Shown here piece by piece: positions 39,297 to 47,871 of a stretch of 64,000 nucleotides of DNA. The stretch comes from a virus. Every line of letters starts with the position of its first letter. The first letter of the stretch is position 1. The notes under the pieces are model-generated. The model saw nothing but the letters and a program-made list of their open reading frames with translations, was not told where the DNA came from and did not search any database. The stretch is from positions 60,054 through 124,053 of the IMG/VR virus record IMGVR_UViG_3300036881_000188. One strand, 5' to 3'. Both the position numbers and the translations under genes were made by a program.

Positions 39297-39592
39297 AGCG
39301 GAAGCCTGTCAAGCAGGGGATTGGCCGAAACAATCCCCTGGCTTTGGTACTTGTCAGCCGAGGGTGTAGTTACAGGGCAGCTAGGAAGATCGTGAATTTG
39401 ATCTTCGATGAAATCAAGGCTGCTTTGAAGCGACACGAGGATGTTGAACTGCCTTTCGGAACCTTCCGGGTTGTAGAGCGCGGCCAGCGGCCACATCGGC
39501 GCTGGCGGTTCGGGCAACCCCAATCCGTCTTCCAGCAGCGTTACCGTGTGGTGTTTTTACCTCGAGAAAGGGATACCAGTGGGGAATCATAA
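39281..39592 (+). CDS. HU/IHF-like DNA-binding protein
   Basis: The protein has 103 residues. SYRAARKIVNLIFDEIKAAL (about 30-49), ELPFGTFRVVERGQRPHR (about 56-73) and YRVVFLP (about 89-95) follow the HU fold: helices, then FGxF, basic arm, and final strand. The N-terminal 25 residues are an extra basic segment. It overlaps the polymerase gene by 16 bases. Such proteins bend DNA at origins or in packaging. Confidence 0.78.
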   Translation: MGQSVKRKPVKQGIGRNNPLALVLVSRGCSYRAARKIVNLIFDEIKAALKRHEDVELPFGTFRVVERGQRPHRRWRFGQPQSVFQQRYRVVFLPRERDTSGES

Positions 39593-39599
39593 GGCGGGA

Positions 39600-40418
39600 A
39601 TGAGCAAGAACCCGTTCGGCGGATACGACAGGCTGGACAAGTGCAATCTTCAGGGACCGTCGATTCTTGGCGGCTTGCTCATTGACGTCTTCTCGGACGT
39701 TCCAGGTGAACGCACGATGATTTGCAAGATGTTTCTGGACGACTGCAACAACTATGTCAACTACGCCCTCGCAGCGCAGAACGGCACCAGTCTGGACCAG
39801 TTCTTTTACGCGAGTGAGTTTCTCTTGAGAGTCAGGGCTTCCAAGCCGGAGACGTGGCAAGGCGCGCGTCTCATGCGGACGACCTACTTTGATGAGTATC
39901 TTGGCAGGCGGGTGACGCGCGCGCAGGCGCTGACGGACGACCAACTTCGTATGGGCTGTGCGGATTATTTGTGGGGGCTCATGGAGATGCCGATGGAGTT
40001 CGAGGACTTCATCGCTGCTCTTCGAGCCGAACGGCGCAAGAGAATCCAGAAGAGCCAGGAACAGGTCGATGAGTTCATCGCCCTGATGAACAGCCCTTCG
40101 CTGTCACGGAACATTCTTCACAAGGAAACGATTCCGCTCAAGCTTTTGAGCCAGTCTCCGGAAGATATTCTGACCGATCCAACTATCAATCCAGTAGACC
40201 TTTGCCACCTGATCAGTTACCAGCCAAGGAGGCGGAGAAGGCCTACGGGATCGCCTGCAGGTCACTGTGTTCGCGGCAGACGAATACGCATCTGCGAGAA
40301 GAAGCCGGCTGTGAGGCAAGCCCAGCCAACTAAAGGAGATCTCTTTGCTTGTTTGGAAACCAATTCTCCTGAGTCTGCTGACAGTGCTGGGTGTTGTGCT
40401 GTTGGGCTGTCTGCTTGA
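39600..40418 (+). CDS. hypothetical protein, 272 aa
   Basis: ATG 39600 follows AAGGCGGGA; GTG 39579 (with AAAGGGATACCA) is an alternative. Residues 1-190 are helical and look genuine (LIDVFSDVPGERTM; MEMPMEFEDFIAALRAERRKR). The last 70 residues are Arg/Pro/Cys-rich with no clear structure, and the end overlaps the next gene by 74 bases, so a frameshift or sequence change near 40210 is possible. Not recognised. Confidence 0.6.
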   Translation: MSKNPFGGYDRLDKCNLQGPSILGGLLIDVFSDVPGERTMICKMFLDDCNNYVNYALAAQNGTSLDQFFYASEFLLRVRASKPETWQGARLMRTTYFDEYLGRRVTRAQALTDDQLRMGCADYLWGLMEMPMEFEDFIAALRAERRKRIQKSQEQVDEFIALMNSPSLSRNILHKETIPLKLLSQSPEDILTDPTINPVDLCHLISYQPRRRRRPTGSPAGHCVRGRRIRICEKKPAVRQAQPTKGDLFACLETNSPESADSAGCCAVGLSA

Positions 40419-40509
40419 TTCAGGGTTCCTCTATTACCAGGCCACACGGGGAGTGAAGCTGCCTTTCAAGGTCAAGCTTCTCCCCGTCATGGGCGGAGAC
40501 TTAGGATGA
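40345..40509 (+). CDS. small membrane protein/lipoprotein, 54 aa (TTG start)
   Basis: TTG 40345 has a strong AAAGGAG 8 bases upstream. A hydrophobic helix (WKPILLSLLTVLGVVLLGC) ends in LLGC, close to a lipobox, then a short tail. The stop overlaps the helicase ATG (ATGA), which supports the frame. Role unknown. Confidence 0.62.
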   Translation: MLVWKPILLSLLTVLGVVLLGCLLDSGFLYYQATRGVKLPFKVKLLPVMGGDLG

Positions 40510-43418
40510 GAAGGCCGAGTGCAAAGCAATTAGTTCACACACTGGCATTTGACTTTCCAGTCATCCTGGATTTGTCGAAGCCCAGTGTCACCCTTCACAA
40601 GAATGGCAAGTATCTGCTATTCAAACCCAACGATTTAGCCGCAGCCGACATCCTACGCGAGCTGAAGATCCGTATGGAGTGCAACAAAATGCACCTCACG
40701 TCCTTCTTCGGCTTCGTTGAAGAAGAGACGGTTGAGATGCCCGTCGCCAACGGCGTAGTGAAGACCCATAGGCACAAACAGGTGTCCGGTTGGGGCCGTG
40801 TCGAATTGTGGAAACACCTCGGAGGCGATGTCAACAAGCATCCCCTCTGCGACATGCTCCGGTCCTATGGTGTTGAGGTCGGTACATCTTCGACATTGAA
40901 GGGCTACATCCTGAAAGAGCATCGGCGCCGCGTGCTGGAGGAATTCCCCTACCCGGCTTCCCCGATCGTCAAGGACGACGTGTCCCTCTTCGGACGATGC
41001 TGCCCTGGCACTACCCTGGTCTGTGTCAAGAACTTTGCGCCCGCCGGTGCAACCGCCGCCCTCTTCAAGAAGGGGTCACGCTACCTCGTTGCCTCTACTG
41101 GTGAGAGCGAGGGTTGCGATCAGATCCAGATCTGCACGGAAGCGATCACTCACAACGCAAAGCTGAACTTGGTCGGCAAGGGCAAACTGCACAGCTGGAC
41201 CGAGTTCAACCCTGCGATGGAAGAGTGGTTCGACGACACCGAGACCATGGACTTCGGCAAGACGATTGATCAGGTCTATCCGGACCGGGTCAAGCAGATG
41301 GAAGACCGCCTCGCCAAGCTTTCCTATATGCAGAAGGCAGTCGAGGCCGGCGACAGGCTACCTCTCTTTGAGCACGTCCGCAAGGACGCTGTCCTGGAGG
41401 CACTCAAGCGCGGGGTCATCAACTGCAAGCTCATGCGAATGGGCAAGACTTCCGAGGCCATTACGATTTGTGAACTCTGGGGCTCCCAGAAGATAGGCAT
41501 CGTTGGCACCAGGAATGTTCGACTGGCCTGGCGCAAGGAGTTCCGGCGCCTGGGTATGAAGAACTTTGTCTTTGTGAACAAGCTTGAGGATCTGGACAAG
41601 GATGGGAAGTATTACCTCTTCACGCTCGATTGGCTCAAGGACTACACGGACCCCAGCCGGGGATCACGAAAGAACTTTGAGAACTACTTGCGTGCGTCGG
41701 AGCGGAAGGTTCGCCGGACCGTTAAATGGTCCTGCAAACCGGAAGAGATCACGGTTTACCAGCACAATACCTGCCCGCATTGCCAGTCGCCCTTGGAACG
41801 GCCGCTGTTCAGTGAGGAAGGGGTTACGACCAAGGTTGGCTGGACGACCGACAAGGGGTATCTCTGCCGGAATCAGGGTTGCTCTTGGACAACGGACAAC
41901 CGGTGCAAGCCTGGTCACAAGCTCGTTCATGACAGCCTGTCCCATCGCGGAGCTGCCTGGGCAGCTGAGGATGATCGGGTTATCACTCACAAGCCTGGTG
42001 CCTATGTGGATGAAGCCCTGGCCCGCCATGCGCGGTGCTCGGGCGAACACATCAAAGGCCGCATGTGCTTGGAGTGCGGCGTCGTAGACGGCACCTGGAT
42101 TCCGCCGCGGTATCGCCGAGTGAAGGACTTGTACTCGGCCGTGGTTGGAGACGAGATCCACAACGCCAAGGAATACAACACGCAGAATGCTCGCGCGATG
42201 TACTCCTTCCGTTCTCGCCGGCGGATCGCCATGACTGGCACTCTGCTGTCCAACTCTCCGCTGGATGCGTACTGGCCGCTGCACTGGGCCGTTGCCCGGC
42301 CTTGTCCTCAGTTCCCTTGGCAGGGCGCCGAGGGCAAGAAGGAGTTCGAGAACCGGTTCTGCGACTTTGTCTACCTGGAGAAACCGACTGGGGAGATCGA
42401 CGAAGAGACTGGTGTGGAGATCACCAAGACGATCAGAAAGCGCACTCCGTTCCTCATCAATCCTCCGGACTGGTGGAGAACGATGCAGCCGAAGATCGTT
42501 CGCCGTAACTACTCTGACCCGCTGTTCCAGCAATCTCTGCTGGAAGCTGGCATGAAGCTGCCCCTTGTGTCGATCAAACGGACGATTGTCCCGATGGCTG
42601 CCGCGCAGGCAAGGCTGATGCTGGCGGCTCTCAGGGACTTCCGGGTGCAGTTCGAACAGATGGTTGAGGAGGCCGAGGCAAAGGGAAACGAGGTCAACAA
42701 GGCTCTGGTCATCGCCAAGATGTCCGCGCTGCGCACCATCGCTACCTCGCCGGAGCGTCTCAATCAGAAGTTCGGATATGAGGTCTACAACGGGCCACCG
42801 GGCGGTGGCAAGATGCGCCAGATCGTCAACCTGGTTGCGGACTCCGTTGCCCAAGGCAAGAAGGTCTTCATCCTCTCGGACTTCATCGAGATGCAGATCC
42901 AGGTCGAGAAGGCGCTTCACGCATACAACCCCATCAGGATGCCATCCAGTTGGGGAGACGAGAAGCGCGTCGAAGCCATGGAGCTGTTTGCTCACGATCC
43001 GGAACGCCACGTCTGGGTTTCCGGCACGCGTTCCGTGCGCGAGGCGATCGATGTCTCCTGTGCGGATGTGACCATCTGCTGCGACCTGTTGTGGTCGCCG
43101 GCCTGGCAATGTCAGGCATGGTCTCGCACCATGGCCCCCACAGAAAGGGACCGTGACTGCGAGGTTTACCTTATGTTGTCCCAGAACTCTTTGGACGAGT
43201 ATATCTACACAGTCTTCTATAGCAAGATGGTGGGCGCTGAACAGGCGCTTGACCGCAAGGTCATGAACCGTCGCGCTCTGGACTTCGATGTAAAGTTCTT
43301 CGCCCAGCGAGTTCTCGAAGAGGAAGAAGCTCTTTCACTTCAGATCAGGGACGACTTTGGCGACACCGAGATGGTGTATATGCCGGAGTTGGAACTGGCA
43401 GAGGAGCGCGCGTCATGA
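40506..43418 (+). CDS. SNF2-type SF2 helicase with zinc motifs
   Basis: The protein has 970 residues. Motif I is LMRMGKTSEAITI (about 308-320), motif II VVGDEIHNAKEYN (about 545-557, DEIH), motif III IAMTGTLLSNSPLDAYW (about 576), and motif VI QCQAWSRTMAP (about 876). The first 250 residues are an extra domain. Between motifs Ia and II are CPHC, CRNQGC and MCLECG clusters, probably zinc-binding insertions. It resembles phage helicases for DNA remodelling. ATGA overlaps at both ends. Confidence 0.82.
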   Translation: MRRPSAKQLVHTLAFDFPVILDLSKPSVTLHKNGKYLLFKPNDLAAADILRELKIRMECNKMHLTSFFGFVEEETVEMPVANGVVKTHRHKQVSGWGRVELWKHLGGDVNKHPLCDMLRSYGVEVGTSSTLKGYILKEHRRRVLEEFPYPASPIVKDDVSLFGRCCPGTTLVCVKNFAPAGATAALFKKGSRYLVASTGESEGCDQIQICTEAITHNAKLNLVGKGKLHSWTEFNPAMEEWFDDTETMDFGKTIDQVYPDRVKQMEDRLAKLSYMQKAVEAGDRLPLFEHVRKDAVLEALKRGVINCKLMRMGKTSEAITICELWGSQKIGIVGTRNVRLAWRKEFRRLGMKNFVFVNKLEDLDKDGKYYLFTLDWLKDYTDPSRGSRKNFENYLRASERKVRRTVKWSCKPEEITVYQHNTCPHCQSPLERPLFSEEGVTTKVGWTTDKGYLCRNQGCSWTTDNRCKPGHKLVHDSLSHRGAAWAAEDDRVITHKPGAYVDEALARHARCSGEHIKGRMCLECGVVDGTWIPPRYRRVKDLYSAVVGDEIHNAKEYNTQNARAMYSFRSRRRIAMTGTLLSNSPLDAYWPLHWAVARPCPQFPWQGAEGKKEFENRFCDFVYLEKPTGEIDEETGVEITKTIRKRTPFLINPPDWWRTMQPKIVRRNYSDPLFQQSLLEAGMKLPLVSIKRTIVPMAAAQARLMLAALRDFRVQFEQMVEEAEAKGNEVNKALVIAKMSALRTIATSPERLNQKFGYEVYNGPPGGGKMRQIVNLVADSVAQGKKVFILSDFIEMQIQVEKALHAYNPIRMPSSWGDEKRVEAMELFAHDPERHVWVSGTRSVREAIDVSCADVTICCDLLWSPAWQCQAWSRTMAPTERDRDCEVYLMLSQNSLDEYIYTVFYSKMVGAEQALDRKVMNRRALDFDVKFFAQRVLEEEEALSLQIRDDFGDTEMVYMPELELAEERAS

Positions 43419-43714
43419 CCACCATCCAGAAGAACGTGATGATCGTTATCGATGCCATGCTCTTCCTGACCTGGCCTCCTCGCACCAGCGCATTTACCTG
43501 GACACGGCTGCTCAAAGCCGTGTCTCTGGGCCAGAAGATGGTCCTGAAATCACAAGAGGCTTTCTATCTGGTGATGAAGGTTGAGCCTGTTGTGTTCGAG
43601 AGACTCTTGCCGTTCCTGGAGATCACAGCGCGGCAAGGTGCAGGCCTCTTCGAGGCGCATAACAATCCCGCAGAGGTTGCTCTCCGCCGCAAAGCTTGGA
43701 GGGGCTACTATTGA
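43415..43714 (+). CDS. hypothetical protein, 99 aa
   Basis: The ATGA start is coupled to the helicase. Hydrophobic start (NVMIVIDAMLFLTWPP) and helical body; possibly membrane-associated or a small alpha/beta domain. It is coupled by TTGA to the next gene. Confidence 0.65.
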   Translation: MTTIQKNVMIVIDAMLFLTWPPRTSAFTWTRLLKAVSLGQKMVLKSQEAFYLVMKVEPVVFERLLPFLEITARQGAGLFEAHNNPAEVALRRKAWRGYY

Positions 43715-44460
43715 TCGAATTCATCGGTAAGCCTGGATCTGCAGCTTGCAGCATCCAGTTCTCTCCGCGGTCGGCCTACAAAGGCGATCCCAGGTACACG
43801 CGATTTGAACGGGACCTGGTGTATGGCCATTACTGTCCGACCTGCGGCAATGTCGTGCAGGCCTGTTTCCTAACTGCGAAGCCGATTGACCTCTGGTTCT
43901 ACGAAGAAACCAACGTCATCAGCACTGCGAACGACGAGAAGAAGTTCGGGAACGTCCTCAAGATTGTTCCCAACCAGGACTCGAAGTTTGGTTACAGCCA
44001 GTACACGTCCACCGTCCTCCGGACGGCAGGTGGAACGGCTCAACACCTGACCCTCAAGAACCACATCGTCAAGTACCACGGGATCAATGAGGCCACTCAT
44101 ACTTCCGATCGGTACTTTGAGCCAGGTGGCCACACCTGCGCCTACACGGGCCTCTTCAGCCTGCGGGAAGACCTTGCTCTCAAGGATCTGTGCATGCTGT
44201 GGAGATTCCCGGAAGGCCACGGCGACAACTTGAACGATTACAAGTTCACGAAGGTTGCCGAAGTGCTGGACCATTTCATCACGAAGGAAGGGTCCCATCT
44301 CAATGGCCTTTCGTTCCACGGAGTCAGGGCGCTTCCCGCTTATGGACAGGCGCCGCCAGTGCTCGTCTTTCCTCGAGACAAACTGACCGGCAACTATGCG
44401 CCGTGGGGCCAGATCTCCACGCTCATGAGCCGAGCTTTCAAGAAGGAGCAGAACGTATGA
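43711..44460 (+). CDS. hypothetical protein with CPTC zinc pair, 249 aa (TTG start)
   Basis: TTG 43711 overlaps the previous stop (TTGA) with GGAGGGG upstream. HYCPTCGNVVQAC (about 43-55) could bind zinc. The rest is alpha/beta with GGHTCAYTGLFSL and LSFHGVRALPAYG. No family is recognised. It ends at ATGA with the first DUF1257-like gene and may belong to that module. Confidence 0.68.
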   Translation: MIEFIGKPGSAACSIQFSPRSAYKGDPRYTRFERDLVYGHYCPTCGNVVQACFLTAKPIDLWFYEETNVISTANDEKKFGNVLKIVPNQDSKFGYSQYTSTVLRTAGGTAQHLTLKNHIVKYHGINEATHTSDRYFEPGGHTCAYTGLFSLREDLALKDLCMLWRFPEGHGDNLNDYKFTKVAEVLDHFITKEGSHLNGLSFHGVRALPAYGQAPPVLVFPRDKLTGNYAPWGQISTLMSRAFKKEQNV

Positions 44461-44873
44461 GCAGTTTTCGACAGCTCAAGGCAGGGACGATGAATGACAG
44501 ACGTTGTCTCGTCGACACCCTCAAGAAGATGGGTTACAACCCCATCCTCGGCAAGAACCAAACCGTCCGTGGCGATCAGAGCTACGACAACCGCAACGGT
44601 TACGACATCGTGCTGAAGAAGGAAGACACGGCGCTTCGCGGGGACATCGGGTTCCAGCGTGGCGACGATGGCTACTACACCGTCGGCATGGATTCGTACA
44701 TCATCCGCCAGTTCACGCCCGAGCAGTTCGTCAAGAAGGTTCAGGGCGAGTACACGGTGGCCAAGGCACGGGCGACGGCAGAAACACTTGGCCTGAGCCT
44801 CATTGGCAAGCAAGAACTGGTTGTCGACGGCCGGCCGATTGTCCGTTACCAGTACGAGAAGGTGGGCGCTTAG
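44457..44873 (+). CDS. DUF1257 (Ycf35)-like protein, copy 1
   Basis: The protein has 138 residues. SSFRQLKAGTMNDRRCLVDTLKKMGYNP then GDIGFQRGDDGYYTVGMDSYI follow the DUF1257 pattern (short basic start, helix, GYxP, and a digF...DG.Y..V.D strand pair). The family is known from cyanobacteria and plastids (Ycf35) with unknown function, and often neighbours DUF2997 and Ycf46-type ATPases, as here. A hairpin GGGCGC-TTAG-GCGCCC spans its stop codon. Confidence 0.78.
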   Translation: MSSFRQLKAGTMNDRRCLVDTLKKMGYNPILGKNQTVRGDQSYDNRNGYDIVLKKEDTALRGDIGFQRGDDGYYTVGMDSYIIRQFTPEQFVKKVQGEYTVAKARATAETLGLSLIGKQELVVDGRPIVRYQYEKVGA

Positions 44874-44899
44874 GCGCCCCGCCTTTCCGAAAGGAAGTC

Positions 44900-45307
44900 A
44901 TGTCCCTTTACCGGGAACGAAAGACCAAGATCAACGATGCGCGCGCCCTCGAGGAAGCTCTGAAGCAGAAGGGCTTCTCACCCTTGCGCCACAGCCAACC
45001 TGTGTCTTTGGAAGGCTACATGGGTGATAAACGCAAGGACACTGCGGAGATCATCATTCCACGCACGCAGGTTGGCCGCGCTTCGAATGACATTGGGTTC
45101 AAGCGGCAGGAAGATGGTTCGTTTGCGGCCATCATCAGCGACTTCGACAAGTCCCACGGCTACGGCGACGGTTGGCTCAAGGAGATTATCGGCCTTGCAA
45201 CCGAAGCCAAGGCAATGCGAATTGTCCAGAAACTCGACCTGGAGCAGATCAGTCGTACGGAACTTCCGAACGGCAAGATCCGGCTCCAATTCACTCAGAG
45301 AGGGTAG
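44900..45307 (+). CDS. DUF1257 (Ycf35)-like protein, copy 2
   Basis: The protein has 135 residues with the same architecture as the preceding one (SLYRERKTKINDARALEEAL; NDIGFKRQEDGSFAAIISDF), so it is a tandem duplicate that has diverged. ATG 44900 follows AAAGGAAGTC. The pair may form a heterodimer; that is inference. Confidence 0.75.
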   Translation: MSLYRERKTKINDARALEEALKQKGFSPLRHSQPVSLEGYMGDKRKDTAEIIIPRTQVGRASNDIGFKRQEDGSFAAIISDFDKSHGYGDGWLKEIIGLATEAKAMRIVQKLDLEQISRTELPNGKIRLQFTQRG

Positions 45308-45309
45308 CA

Positions 45310-45507
45310 ATGCCACAGAAGATTGTCACCATTGACATCGACAAAGAGGCAGGCACGTTCTCCGTGGATACCGAAGGGTTCCACGGTCAGGGCTGCCAGG
45401 CCATTCACCAGGCTTTTGAATCCATGGGTACGGTCACCAAGGAAACCATCAAGCCTGAATTCTACGCTGGGCCCGGCAACGGAAACCGAGTCACGTCAGG
45501 ACGGTAG
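45310..45507 (+). CDS. DUF2997-like protein, 65 aa
   Basis: KIVTIDIDKEAGTFSVDTEG then FHGQGCQAIHQAFESMG and a Tyr-Ala-Gly end fit the DUF2997 pattern (strand, strand, GxxC, helix, LG). It is usually next to DUF1257, as here. Function unknown. Starts 2 bases after the preceding stop. Confidence 0.75.
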   Translation: MPQKIVTIDIDKEAGTFSVDTEGFHGQGCQAIHQAFESMGTVTKETIKPEFYAGPGNGNRVTSGR

Positions 45508-45509
45508 CC

Positions 45510-45755
45510 ATGCCCGAGCCACAGATGGTCCACGCACTGGTTCACCACCATCAGTACGGTGAAACGGTGTACCTCTACCGCGGAGCACCGGATCGTGACG
45601 CCAGGGAAATCGCCATCAAGCTCAAGGTTGATTTGGAACCTGAGAAGGGCGAATGGGTCGCCATTGATTCAGTCGACATCGCCAACATTCCCGAGCTGGA
45701 CAACACACCTGTCGAGTACGACGACGATGACGACGAAGACGAGGACGAGGCTTAA
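45510..45755 (+). CDS. acidic-tailed small protein, 81 aa
   Basis: Starts 2 bases after the DUF2997-like gene. His-rich start (VHALVHHHQYGE), beta region, and a tail with a run of Asp/Glu (YDDDDDEDEDE). Unknown role; acidic tails often mimic nucleic acid or dock proteins. Confidence 0.68.
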   Translation: MPEPQMVHALVHHHQYGETVYLYRGAPDRDAREIAIKLKVDLEPEKGEWVAIDSVDIANIPELDNTPVEYDDDDDEDEDEA

Positions 45756-45757
45756 AC

Positions 45758-46099
45758 ATGGCAAGTTCCATCGTGATGATGGAGCAGGACGTAAGTGCAG
45801 AGGACATCGACCCTCGGAACATTCAGTGTCCTAACTGCAAGTCAACAACCTTTGTGCTCTACGGCAACAGCCAGGTGAGGAGAACGGAAGCATGGGAAAA
45901 CGGAGTAGTCACCTTCACGGAGACCGATCCGAAGTCCCATGCTTTCGAGGTTGAAGCCATCGAATGCCTGAACTGCATGACGCGCGCACAGATCAAGACA
46001 ACCGAGGTCATGACCTTGAAGCGGCAAACTTATCAGCTTCGCCAGGCGGTGATCGACCTTGGTGGTTCCGATCCGTTTGGGCTGGGCAAGCCCTGCTAG
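45758..46099 (+). CDS. zinc-ribbon protein, 113 aa
   Basis: IQCPNCKSTTFVLYG (about 22-36) and IECLNCMTRAQ (about 68-78) give two CxxC pairs of a zinc ribbon with about 42 residues between. The tail is helical. It lies just before the radical SAM gene. No specific function. Confidence 0.72.
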   Translation: MASSIVMMEQDVSAEDIDPRNIQCPNCKSTTFVLYGNSQVRRTEAWENGVVTFTETDPKSHAFEVEAIECLNCMTRAQIKTTEVMTLKRQTYQLRQAVIDLGGSDPFGLGKPC

Positions 46100-46107
46100 G
46101 AGTAGCA

Positions 46108-46788
46108 ATGTACATTCACAATCGCATCGCAAACAGCACTGCCAACGGCCCGGGCGAACGTGTTGTGGTTTGGGTTCAGGGTTGCAGCCTGGCTTGTTCT
46201 GAATGCTGGAACTCCGAGACCCATCCTTTTGTCAAAGACAAGGACATGCTCATCAGCGAACTCGCCGACTGGATTCTCAACCAGAATGTGGAAGGTGTGA
46301 CGTTCTCCGGGGGTGAGCCCTTCCAACAGGCGCCGGCCCTGGAGCTGCTTATCAGCTTCATAAAAGAACGCCGGCCGGAACTGTCTATCGGTTCCTTCAC
46401 GGGATACACCCTGCAGGAGCTGCGGGATGGCAAGTTCAACTGGTGGCATCCGGAACTCCGCACTATGATTCCCGGTGACGCCAAACTGTCCAACGCCATT
46501 CTCAAGCAGATGGACTTCATCATCGCCGGCCGCTACAACCAGTTGCAACGTTGCGACGACAAACCGCTTTGTGGTTCGCGGAACCAGGAAGTTCACTTCC
46601 TGTCGACGCGGTATAACCCCAAGGATCTTCACGCCAACATCGTCGAGATGGTTGTTGACCCGGAAGCAGGGCTGGTGCAGATCACCGGCTTTCCTGACTC
46701 TCTGACCGCCATCGACGGCAAAGAGGGGTGCGAAGACTACTCCCACAAAGACGAAGGCCCTGACGATCAGATGCTGGCCTGCGCCTAA
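46108..46788 (+). CDS. NrdG-like radical SAM activating enzyme
   Basis: The protein has 226 residues. GPGERVVVWVQGCSLACSECWN (core about 14-34) holds C-x3-C-x2-C for the iron-sulfur cluster; GVTFSGGEPFQQ (about 68-79) is the glycine motif. This matches NrdG, which activates the anaerobic reductase NrdD. The window encodes NrdJ instead and no NrdD, so the target could be elsewhere in the genome, in the host, or different. ATG 46108 follows TAGGAGTAGCA. Confidence 0.8.
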   Translation: MYIHNRIANSTANGPGERVVVWVQGCSLACSECWNSETHPFVKDKDMLISELADWILNQNVEGVTFSGGEPFQQAPALELLISFIKERRPELSIGSFTGYTLQELRDGKFNWWHPELRTMIPGDAKLSNAILKQMDFIIAGRYNQLQRCDDKPLCGSRNQEVHFLSTRYNPKDLHANIVEMVVDPEAGLVQITGFPDSLTAIDGKEGCEDYSHKDEGPDDQMLACA

Positions 46789-46797
46789 CGAGGAACT

Positions 46798-47382
46798 ATG
46801 GATTTCATTGATCGCTCTCTGGTGATCGTGGACCTGGAAACAACAGGTCTCGACCCACTCGTACACGAAGTCATCGACATCGGTGCCGTTCGTGTGGACC
46901 AGGCCAGCCTGGAAATCGAAGCGACCTTCAGTGCCAAGATTGCGCCGGCCCATATCGAACTGGCGAATCCGATCGCACTTCAGGTCAACGGCTATACCCC
47001 TGAGGGTTGGCGCCATGCGGTAGATCCGCGCAACGGCTGGCTCTCCTTCTTCGCCTTTGGGCGGCAGGGTGTGTTTGCTTCGTACAGCACACGCTTTGAC
47101 TGGGGCTTCGTGAATGAAGCCATCCGGTTCCACTTTCCGCATCAGGAAGCTGATCGTTCGCGGGAAGAGTACGGTCCATTCGAGCGGCATCTGATCGACA
47201 TTCCCAGCATCGCCTGGGGTGTGCTTGGCCCGCTGCCTAAGATCGGCAAGGACCCGGTTGCAATTCATCTCGGCATCGGGGAAGAGAAGAAGCCTCATGG
47301 CGGGTTGAATGGCGCATTGCACGCTTTGGAAGTTCTTCGGAGCCTGCGTGCCCGGAGGAACTTCTATGCCAAAGCAGCGTAG
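46798..47382 (+). CDS. DnaQ-like 3'-5' exonuclease (DEDDh)
   Basis: The protein has 194 residues. VIVDLETTGLDP (about 9-20; Asp, Glu), YSTRFDWGFVNEA (about 98-110; Asp) and HGGLNGALHAL (about 166-176; His and Asp-like position as Asn) are the exonuclease motifs. The last acidic residue seems replaced by Asn or lies nearby, which may reduce activity. It resembles the proofreading subunit epsilon. Its start follows ACGAGGAACT. It overlaps the next gene by 17 bases. Confidence 0.82.
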   Translation: MDFIDRSLVIVDLETTGLDPLVHEVIDIGAVRVDQASLEIEATFSAKIAPAHIELANPIALQVNGYTPEGWRHAVDPRNGWLSFFAFGRQGVFASYSTRFDWGFVNEAIRFHFPHQEADRSREEYGPFERHLIDIPSIAWGVLGPLPKIGKDPVAIHLGIGEEKKPHGGLNGALHALEVLRSLRARRNFYAKAA

Positions 47383-47599
47383 ATTCCACGAGTACCGGGT
47401 TGAATTCTCCGGTGTGGCCGAGGTTCCATTCACGGCATTCAAGAATCAGGTTGCAGACAATGCAGAGGAAGCAGTCCGGCTCTTCAAAAAGGAACTGAAG
47501 GTTGCTCCTCTGGATGCCCTCGATCCTCGAATCTCCACCGGCCGACTCAAGATCAAAAAGCTTCGTCTTGAAGTGATCGTTCCACCCAAACAAGACTGA
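47366..47599 (+). CDS. hypothetical protein, 77 aa
   Basis: ATG 47366 lies in the exonuclease gene with GGAGGAACTTCT upstream. Basic alpha/beta protein (FHEYRVEFSGVAEVPFTAF; LKIKKLRLEVIVP). Unknown. Confidence 0.66.
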   Translation: MPKQRRFHEYRVEFSGVAEVPFTAFKNQVADNAEEAVRLFKKELKVAPLDALDPRISTGRLKIKKLRLEVIVPPKQD

Positions 47600-47607
47600 G
47601 AGGTTGT

Positions 47608-47871
47608 ATGGCTCGAGGTCCAGAGGACCTGTTCGAGATCGCTCTCGACGTTGAAGCCCGTGTGTCCCTTGACATGGAACGTATTGAGAGCGATCCCGTT
47701 TATCGGCAGTGCATCACGATTGAACCTGACTCGGCTTTGGCCCTGCAGGCGTACATCGAGCACTATGTCGCGCGCGATCGGTTCCTTCGGGACATGCCGT
47801 CCACGAATGGCCCCGGTCAACTCACACTGAAAGGATGGGCAGGACCAAATGCCTCCCAAAGCAACAGTTAA
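47608..47871 (+). CDS. hypothetical acidic helical protein, 87 aa
   Basis: Start follows GAGAGGTTGT. Helical (LFEIALDVEARVSLDMERIE). The last 23 bases overlap the AAA gene start, so translation is coupled. Unknown; it could be a partner of the ATPase. Confidence 0.64.
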   Translation: MARGPEDLFEIALDVEARVSLDMERIESDPVYRQCITIEPDSALALQAYIEHYVARDRFLRDMPSTNGPGQLTLKGWAGPNASQSNS

